A stretch of DNA of 64,000 nucleotides from Maribrevibacterium harenarium (GTDB taxonomy: Bacteria > Pseudomonadota > Gammaproteobacteria > Pseudomonadales > Marinomonadaceae): NCBI RefSeq assembly GCF_006385675.1, contig NZ_VFRR01000001.1, positions 186,001 to 250,000 of the forward strand, given 5' to 3'. A program made the position numbers and the translations under genes. The notes beneath the pieces were generated by a model. The model saw only the letters and a list, made by a program, of their open reading frames with translations. It was not told where the DNA came from and did no database searches. This document shows positions 58,260 through 64,000 of the stretch, one piece after another. Within the stretch, counting starts at the first letter, position 1, and each line of letters opens with the position of its first letter.

Positions 58260-60194
58260 TTAGTCCTGCTCAATCATAAAGTAATCAAAGAAGTCTGCCA
58301 GTTCCTGACGCGCATTGATTGGCAAAATCGCGGCAATGTGTTGGTCAGGACGTACAATCACCATACAACCTTCTTTACGATTTACACTACGTAGATCATA
58401 TACATCGTTACCGATCTGGGACTGATATACCTTCTCGTAGTCGTGCAAACCATACTTGCCTTTCGCGGGCCACAGGTAGGGGTGTAGGTCGTGCATGGAT
58501 AGATCTTGCTGCTGGAACACCGCGTAAGTATCAATCACCGAGTCAACATCCGCGCCGGTAGGCGTAAATTTCACTACGGGAGACGCTTTGTCATTGGCCA
58601 AGAAATCCACCAACTTATAAACGTCCGAATTGGTTTCCGTTGGCGACTGCTCCCCCCCAAACACGAACAAACGCCAGCGACCGTCCGCTTTGACCAGATG
58701 TCCCAAATGCTCGATGCGACCATCTGCTGTACGTTGAGCTTGGGCGGAGTGGAACCGCTGACCAATTTTGAACCCAGGGGCCAAATGCTGATTTTCCTGG
58801 CCGGTACAGATATAGGATGGGTAGTACTCTATCGCCGTGCCGGATACAAATCCGCTTTGACGCTTCATAAAGGCTTCGATTTTGGCGGTGTTGACCTGAG
58901 CCTGCTCAGAGTTATCGCCAGCAGCAGGGCGTGTCGCCACTATGCGAGAAAGCTCTCGGTCGGCATCAATAAGTTGCTGAGCAACTTTGCGACGTTCGGT
59001 CTCGTAGGTGTGGAGAATCTTCGGTGCCACTTTACCTTGAAGTACCGCTGCTAATTTCCAACCAAGGTTGAAAGTATCGGGTAACGAGGTATTCAACCCC
59101 CAACCACCTTTTGGACTATGGGTATGGCAGGCATCCCCCGCAACAAAAGCTCGGGGAATCACGTCCTCAGAACTACCTAGTGGGCGATTATCGAAACGCT
59201 CGGCAATCCGCTGCCCTACTTCGTAGATTGACCACCATGCGGTTTCTTTTACGTCTAAAGTGTAAGGCTGGAAAATCTTCTGGGCCTTCGCAATGATGTC
59301 TTTATCCGTTAGTTTGACGTCAGCAGCTCGTTTATCTTTGTCGAGCAAATCCAGCTCAACGTAAAAACGGCACAGGTAACCGCCCTCCCGTGGAATGGTC
59401 ATAACCGCGCCATGATCTTTAGACTGGATGAAGCTCTTAACACGGATGTCAGGGAAATCCGTATTCAACAGAATATCCATTACCCCCCAAGCTTTGTTCG
59501 CTGAGTCACCCTTCAGTTCAATTCCCATGCCTTTACGCACACGGCTACGACCGCCATCAGCGCCAACCAGATAACGTGCTTTAATGGTCTCTAGTTTGCC
59601 GTTTCCAGCTTCGTCGGTACGCTTGAAGGTCGCAGTAATTGGGTAGGCACTGAGGTCTTGAGTCAAGCTATCATCAATGTCCAGTTCAATTAATTCGCGG
59701 CTGTAATGGGGTTCTAGGTTGGTAATGGAGTTACGCATACCATCTAGTAGCAACTCGTGTAAACGAGCTTGGTTGACGATGCCATGGGTGAACTCAGATA
59801 ACCCAGCACGGGCATCGGCAATCTTCTCCGTACGTTTGATATGTTGCGGGTTTTGTGGGTCTGGTTCCCAAAATGTGTTTTGTTTGAGCTGATAGGTTTC
59901 TTTTACCACCATCTCACTGCTATTGAAGGCTTCCATAATCTCCATAGTACGGCAGGAAATGCCATCAGCACGGCCAAACAGCAGCGGCCCCGGTGCCTTG
60001 TCCACAATGCAGGTTTTAATATCTTCAAACTCTGCCAACTGACGCGCCATTGTTAGTCCAGCGGGGCCAGTACCGACGATCAGCACATCGACCTCTTGCG
60101 GTAAATTCACGATAGGAGGATTAGGATAAGGCTTACGGGCCTTATCAGGCACTTGGTAATTACCAGGCTTAAAGCCATTTAAGTGATATTGCAT
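58260..60194 (-). CDS. 3-hydroxybenzoate 4-monooxygenase-like flavoprotein
   Basis: A 644-residue FAD-dependent aromatic hydroxylase. It has DVLIVGTGPAGLTMARQLA (FAD dinucleotide-binding GxGxxG, about residue 37-50), YLVGADGGRSRVRKGMG (DG motif) and FVAGDACHTHSPKGGWGLN (GD motif); a phenol-hydroxylase-type C-terminal thioredoxin-like domain ends the protein. MQYHLNGFKPGNYQVP at the N-terminus and the whole plan match MobA, which hydroxylates 3-hydroxybenzoate to protocatechuate. The substrate is an inference; the gene is isolated from ring-cleavage genes in this window. Confidence 0.85.
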   Translation of the reverse strand: MQYHLNGFKPGNYQVPDKARKPYPNPPIVNLPQEVDVLIVGTGPAGLTMARQLAEFEDIKTCIVDKAPGPLLFGRADGISCRTMEIMEAFNSSEMVVKETYQLKQNTFWEPDPQNPQHIKRTEKIADARAGLSEFTHGIVNQARLHELLLDGMRNSITNLEPHYSRELIELDIDDSLTQDLSAYPITATFKRTDEAGNGKLETIKARYLVGADGGRSRVRKGMGIELKGDSANKAWGVMDILLNTDFPDIRVKSFIQSKDHGAVMTIPREGGYLCRFYVELDLLDKDKRAADVKLTDKDIIAKAQKIFQPYTLDVKETAWWSIYEVGQRIAERFDNRPLGSSEDVIPRAFVAGDACHTHSPKGGWGLNTSLPDTFNLGWKLAAVLQGKVAPKILHTYETERRKVAQQLIDADRELSRIVATRPAAGDNSEQAQVNTAKIEAFMKRQSGFVSGTAIEYYPSYICTGQENQHLAPGFKIGQRFHSAQAQRTADGRIEHLGHLVKADGRWRLFVFGGEQSPTETNSDVYKLVDFLANDKASPVVKFTPTGADVDSVIDTYAVFQQQDLSMHDLHPYLWPAKGKYGLHDYEKVYQSQIGNDVYDLRSVNRKEGCMVIVRPDQHIAAILPINARQELADFFDYFMIEQD

Positions 60195-60294
60195 CTCACG
60201 ACCCTCTTATAATTATTACAGTATCTAATGCAAGTAGCATAATAGATAACATGTTAATTAAATTTTTTCCAGATTAAAGGGTCTTTTGTTTGGA

Positions 60295-60429
60295 TCAAGA
60301 GCTACGATCTGAGTGAGATGATAGGGGTGAAGCTGAAAATGAGGCCATGAGCGGGATCGTCAGATCAACCAGCTCTTTAACCTGTTCAAGTGGTCTTTCT
60401 TTTAAGAGCTCGATCAGCGTATTTGCCAA
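60295..60429 (-). pseudogene. Possible 44-codon ORF or gene remnant
   Basis: In the 315-base gap between the monooxygenase and asd, the minus strand holds an open frame with amphipathic sequence: LANTLIELLKERPLEQVKEL, then VDLTIPLMASF. It begins with TTG, has no convincing ribosome binding site, and a TAA lies three codons upstream. It looks like the C-terminal piece of a helical protein, perhaps a lost regulator of the hydroxylase. Low confidence. The rest of the gap (60195-60294) is AT-rich and probably promoter. Confidence 0.3.
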
Positions 60430-60451
60430 TTTAACTTACATAAAATAAAAA

Positions 60452-60475
60452 ACCCGCTACCTTTCAGCAGCGGGT
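60452..60475 (-). terminator. Rho-independent terminator of asd
   Basis: ACCCGCT (60452-60458) pairs with AGCGGGT (60469-60475). On the minus strand, the hairpin is followed by TTTTTATTTTA. It lies 35 bases beyond the asd stop. Confidence 0.85.
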
Positions 60476-60509
60476 CTTTCTAACTCAATCTAACACTAAC
60501 CCAAAGACC

Positions 60510-61628
60510 TTAGTCTTCGATCAGGATACGCAACATACGACGTAGTGGCTCTGCTGCACCCCAAAGTAGTTGGTCACCCACTGAGAAGGCGCTGATATAT
60601 TCAGGGCCCATGTTGAGTTTACGGATACGACCCACTGGGATATTTAGAGTACCAGTAGTCACTGTCGGAGTTAGTTGCTCCATAGTGGCTTGTTTGTCGT
60701 TTGGTACAACGTTAACCCATTGGTTGTGCTCAGCCAGCAAGCCTTCGATGTCCGCTACTGGGATATCTTTGTTTAGCTTGATGGTGTAAGCCTGACTGTG
60801 GCAACGCATGGCACCGATACGGACACATAGACCGTCCACTGGGATTGGTTTGCCATTGATACCTAGGATCTTGTTACACTCAGCCTGTGCTTTCCACTCT
60901 TCACGGCTTTGGCCGTTATCAAGTTGGCTGTCGATGTAAGGAATCAAAGAACCTGCTAGTGGTACGCCGAATTGGTCAGTCGGCAGTGTACCAGAGCGCA
61001 TCTTCTCCGCGACTTTACGGTCGATGTCTAGGATCGCACTGGCTGGATCAGCAAGCTCAGATGCCACTTCTGCGTTTAGTAAACCGAACTGAGTCAGTAG
61101 CTCACGCATGTGACGGGCACCACCGCCAGAAGCCGCTTGGTATGTCATAGATGACATCCACTCGATATGGCCTTTCTCGAACAGACCACCAAGAGCTAGA
61201 AGCATCAAGGAAACCGTACAGTTACCGCCCACATAGGTTTTCACGCCATCTTTTAGACCTTGTTTGATGACGTGTTGGTTTACTGGATCAAGTACGATGA
61301 TGGCATCTTTTTCCATACGCAAAGAAGATGCCGCGTCGATCCAGTAGCCATTCCATCCTGCCTCACGCAACTGTGGGTATACGGCTTTGGTGTAGTCGCC
61401 GCCCTGACAGGTAATAATGATGTCCATCTTCTTCAAGGACTCAATATCATTGGCGTCTTGAAGTACTGGAATATCTTTACCGATATCTGGGCCAGCTTGA
61501 CCTGTTTGAGACGTGGAGAAAAACACCGGATCAATATGATCGAAGTCGCTTTCTTCACGCATACGTTGCATTAGCACAGAACCAACCATTCCGCGCCAGC
61601 CGACTAAACCTACAGTTTGTTTTGACAT
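60510..61628 (-). CDS. asd: Aspartate-semialdehyde dehydrogenase
   Basis: A 372-residue enzyme. [18 protein letters not shown] (residues 6-23) is the NADP-binding motif, and [15 protein letters not shown] holds the catalytic Cys (about residue 135). It matches the E. coli-type Asd. It converts aspartyl phosphate to semialdehyde for lysine, threonine, methionine and cell-wall diaminopimelate. It follows leuB by 73 bases in the same direction, a gene order also found in pseudomonads. Confidence 0.96.
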   Translation of the reverse strand: MSKQTVGLVGWRGMVGSVLMQRMREESDFDHIDPVFFSTSQTGQAGPDIGKDIPVLQDANDIESLKKMDIIITCQGGDYTKAVYPQLREAGWNGYWIDAASSLRMEKDAIIVLDPVNQHVIKQGLKDGVKTYVGGNCTVSLMLLALGGLFEKGHIEWMSSMTYQAASGGGARHMRELLTQFGLLNAEVASELADPASAILDIDRKVAEKMRSGTLPTDQFGVPLAGSLIPYIDSQLDNGQSREEWKAQAECNKILGINGKPIPVDGLCVRIGAMRCHSQAYTIKLNKDIPVADIEGLLAEHNQWVNVVPNDKQATMEQLTPTVTTGTLNIPVGRIRKLNMGPEYISAFSVGDQLLWGAAEPLRRMLRILIED

Positions 61629-61701
61629 GATTTCATTTACCTTTTTAGTGTGGGCCTACTCATACCAAGAGCAGTATCCCGGTTAATGCCTAATAGTTTG
61701 A

Positions 61702-62781
61702 TTAGGCGTCTAGAGCTGCAAGTACGGCGTCACCCATTTGGACAGTACCTACAGTTGTGCATCCTTGTGATGCAATATCAGCAGTACGCAAGCCTTGATC
61801 TAGGACGTTGCTAACCGCTTGCTCAATGGCATCAGCCGCTTCTTTTGCGTCCAATGAATAGCGCAACATCATAGCGACAGAAAGAATCGTCGCCAATGGG
61901 TTTGCGATACCTTTTCCAGCAATATCTGGTGCAGAACCGTGACATGGCTCATACATACCACGACCTTCTGCGTTTAGAGAAGCAGAAGGTAACATACCGA
62001 TAGAGCCTGTCAACATGGCTGCCGCATCTGACAAAATATCACCGAACATATTGCCGGTAACCATCACGTCGAATTGTTTTGGCGCACGAACAAGCTGCAT
62101 GGCAGCATTGTCCACTAGCATGTGCGAAAGTTCTACATCAGGGTATTCTTTCGCCACTTCTTCCATGATTTCCTTCCAGAGTACCGTCACTTCCAATACG
62201 TTGGATTTGTCGATGGAACAAACACGCTTACCACGCTGACGGGCTGCTTCAAACGCAGAGCGACCGATACGGCGAATTTCCGATTCGCTGTAGACGTAGG
62301 TGTTAAAACCTTCACGTTCGCCGTTCTCTAGGGTACGGATACCGCGGGGCTGGCCGAAGTAAATACCACCGGTCAGTTCGCGCACGATCAAGATATCCAA
62401 ACCAGACACGATTTCTGGCTTCAAGCTCGATGCTTCCGCTAATTGTGGGTAAAGGATTGCTGGACGTAAGTTTGAAAATAAATCCAAGTTAGAACGTAGC
62501 CCCAAGAGACCTTTTTCTGGACGCGCCGACATATCGAGTTTATCCCACTTAGGGCCACCTACGGCGCCAAGTAAAATGGCATCGGCTGCCTTGGCTTTCG
62601 CTAGGGTATCTTCCGGCAACGGAGAGCCGGTTTCGTCGTAAGCAGAACCACCAACAAGAGCAGATTCGTGGGTGATACCCAAGTTAAATTTTTCGTTTAC
62701 CTTATCTAGTACGCGAACCGCTTGGGCCACGATTTCTGGGCCAATGCCGTCACCCGGTAAAACCAATACATTTTTAGACAT
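61702..62781 (-). CDS. leuB: 3-isopropylmalate dehydrogenase
   Basis: A 359-residue enzyme starting [18 protein letters not shown]; the 13 codons upstream are not family-like. It shows [13 protein letters not shown], the [17 protein letters not shown] active-site Tyr region, DKSNVLE and [17 protein letters not shown]. It performs the NAD-dependent oxidation and decarboxylation in leucine synthesis. It starts 11 bases after leuD. Confidence 0.97.
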   Translation of the reverse strand: MSKNVLVLPGDGIGPEIVAQAVRVLDKVNEKFNLGITHESALVGGSAYDETGSPLPEDTLAKAKAADAILLGAVGGPKWDKLDMSARPEKGLLGLRSNLDLFSNLRPAILYPQLAEASSLKPEIVSGLDILIVRELTGGIYFGQPRGIRTLENGEREGFNTYVYSESEIRRIGRSAFEAARQRGKRVCSIDKSNVLEVTVLWKEIMEEVAKEYPDVELSHMLVDNAAMQLVRAPKQFDVMVTGNMFGDILSDAAAMLTGSIGMLPSASLNAEGRGMYEPCHGSAPDIAGKGIANPLATILSVAMMLRYSLDAKEAADAIEQAVSNVLDQGLRTADIASQGCTTVGTVQMGDAVLAALDA

Positions 62782-62792
62782 AACAAAATTCC

Positions 62793-63443
62793 TTATAGTG
62801 AACGTGGCGCGAATAACCAAGGCGCAGTTTGTTGACGTTTCTCTTCGTAAGCGCGGATGCGGTCTGCTTCTTCAAGAGTTAAACCAATATCGTCTAAACC
62901 TTTTAGCAAGCAGTGTTTACGGAACGTATCCACCAAGAAACTAAAGCTAGTGCCACTTGGTGTAGTCACTGTTTGTGCTTCTAAATCAACGGTCAATTGG
63001 TAGCCTTCGGTACTATTCACTTCACGGAATAGTTGATCGACTTCTTCTTCGTGAAGCACGATGGGTAGCAAACCGTTTTTAAAGCAGTTGTTGTAAAAAA
63101 TATCTGCAAAGCTTGGGGCGATGATGACGCGGATACCAAAATCATCCAATGCCCAAGGCGCGTGTTCACGGCTAGAGCCACAACCAAAGTTTTGGCGCGC
63201 TAGCAGGACGCTGGTTCTTTGGTAGCGTGGTTGGTTTAACACGAAATCCTGACGCAATGGACGACCGGTACACTCTTGGTCTGGTTGACCTTCGTCTTCG
63301 TAGCGTAATTCGTCAAAAAGGTTTTTACCGAAGCCAGTACGTTTGATGGATTTCAAAAACTGCTTCGGGATAATCATATCGGTATCCACGTTGGCTAAAT
63401 CCAATGGTGCTGCGATACCTGTATGTACTGTAAATGGACGCAT
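62793..63443 (-). CDS. leuD: 3-isopropylmalate dehydratase small subunit
   Basis: A 216-residue protein with [39 protein letters not shown] and the C-terminal [16 protein letters not shown]. It forms the isomerase with LeuC. It starts nine bases after leuC. Confidence 0.97.
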   Translation of the reverse strand: MRPFTVHTGIAAPLDLANVDTDMIIPKQFLKSIKRTGFGKNLFDELRYEDEGQPDQECTGRPLRQDFVLNQPRYQRTSVLLARQNFGCGSSREHAPWALDDFGIRVIIAPSFADIFYNNCFKNGLLPIVLHEEEVDQLFREVNSTEGYQLTVDLEAQTVTTPSGTSFSFLVDTFRKHCLLKGLDDIGLTLEEADRIRAYEEKRQQTAPWLFAPRSL

Positions 63444-63452
63444 GCTGATCTC

Positions 63453-64000
63453 CTATTGTTTAACCAAATCGTTTACGTCGACAAAGCGACCGGCAATGGC
63501 CGCAGCCGCAGCCATGGCTGGACTTACCAAGTGAGTGCGACCGCCGAAGCCCTGGCGACCTTCGAAGTTACGGTTAGAAGTAGACGCACAATGCTCGCCC
63601 TGCCCCAATTTGTCGGCGTTCATCGCCAAACACATAGAACAGCCTGGCTCACGCCATTCGAGGCCTGCTTCGGTGAAGATCTTGTCCAAACCTTCTTGCT
63701 CAGCCTGAGCTTTCACTAAACCTGAACCAGGAACGACGATGGCTTGTTTCAATGTCGAAGCCACTTTACGGCCTTTCACTACCTCCGCCGCAGCGCGCAA
63801 GTCTTCGATTCGAGAGTTAGTACAAGAACCGATAAAGACGCGATCTAAAACGATATCGCCCAAGGTTTCTTTGCCTTCTAAGCCCATGTATTTCCAAGCG
63901 CGGGCATAGCTTTCCCGTTTCACTGGGTCGGTTTGGTCCTCGGCTTTAGGAATAGGCTGGTCAATGGCGATCACCATTTCTGGTGATGTACCCCAAGTAA
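63453..64000 (-). CDS. leuC: 3-isopropylmalate dehydratase large subunit (C-terminal part)
   Basis: The frame is open to the window edge, so about 182 C-terminal residues are present. TWGTSPEMV begins the visible part, and [17 protein letters not shown] and [16 protein letters not shown] carry the three iron-sulfur cysteines. The N-terminal part lies beyond base 64000. It is the first of leuC-leuD-leuB. Confidence 0.96.
   Translation of the reverse strand, partial: TWGTSPEMVIAIDQPIPKAEDQTDPVKRESYARAWKYMGLEGKETLGDIVLDRVFIGSCTNSRIEDLRAAAEVVKGRKVASTLKQAIVVPGSGLVKAQAEQEGLDKIFTEAGLEWREPGCSMCLAMNADKLGQGEHCASTSNRNFEGRQGFGGRTHLVSPAMAAAAAIAGRFVDVNDLVKQ

Noticed and set aside
58107-58394. A 95-codon plus-strand frame
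   Set aside because: It runs through two hairpins and into the hydroxylase C-terminus, with no domain or ribosome binding site.
1-64000. CRISPR array, prophage or transposon
   Set aside because: No regularly spaced repeats, transposase or phage structural genes are seen; gene order is housekeeping throughout.

Overview
This 64 kb window is ordinary, gene-dense chromosome of a gammaproteobacterium. DppA, LexA, AcnB, GlnS, MiaE, SelO and the QueC/QueE pair all look gammaproteobacterial. Some arrangements (topA followed by a DUF6586-type gene, leuC-leuD-leuB-asd, imuA-imuB-dnaE2) recall Pseudomonadales/Oceanospirillales, so a marine Oceanospirillales-like bacterium is my best inference; the species cannot be fixed from sequence alone. 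I saw no rRNA, tRNA, insertion sequence, prophage or CRISPR array.

Layout. 1-4.8 kb: the 3' end of imuA, then imuB and dnaE2 (SOS mutagenesis). 4.8-9.7 kb: an AEC-type transporter, then a MerR regulator overlapping a copper P-type ATPase, a small secreted DUF2946-like protein and a periplasmic rhodanese. 9.9-12.8 kb: a PAS-GGDEF-EAL protein with a degenerate EAL half, and a HEPN-like protein. 12.9-24.8 kb: two complete peptide-type ABC importers in tandem on the minus strand (dppABCDF, then a second SBP-permease-permease-ATPase-ATPase set) ending in a LysR gene. 25-37.6 kb: a long minus-strand run with dinG, rhlB, selO, gpsA, a DUF4389 gene, sixA, an alpha/beta hydrolase, a DUF4892 gene, a patatin, a KfrA-like DNA-binding protein, prmB and aroC. 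37.6-43.6 kb: lexA (divergent from dinG, with two SOS boxes between), topA with two small downstream genes, two membrane-anchored unknowns and a universal stress protein. 43.6-48.9 kb: cysS, glnS and an azlCD exporter with a MarR-GNAT fusion regulator. 49-52.8 kb: queC, queE, ppiB, lpxH, an unknown gene and miaE. 52.8-58 kb: a pseudokinase/FGE-like fusion, acnB and hpf. 58.2-64 kb: a 3-hydroxybenzoate 4-monooxygenase-like flavoprotein, asd, leuB, leuD and the 3' part of leuC.

How the genes work together. Three units belong to the LexA/SOS response: lexA itself, dinG, and probably imuA-imuB-dnaE2, whose promoter lies outside the window. merR-copA is a self-contained metal-efflux switch with a visible MerR-type overlong-spacer promoter. 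The azl unit carries its own putative regulator and a double palindrome in front of it. leuCDB (leucine), asd (aspartate family) and aroC (aromatics) are biosynthetic. The two ABC importers bring in peptides or related solutes.

Most of the window is housekeeping. The less ordinary items are the pseudokinase-transmembrane-FGE-like fusion at 52.8-54.6 kb, a chromosomal KfrA-like gene facing a perfect 13-bp inverted repeat, the MarR-GNAT/azlCD unit with nested palindromes, the GGDEF protein whose EAL half has lost key residues, and the ten-gene tandem ABC array. I do not see a clearly new multi-gene defence or metabolic system.
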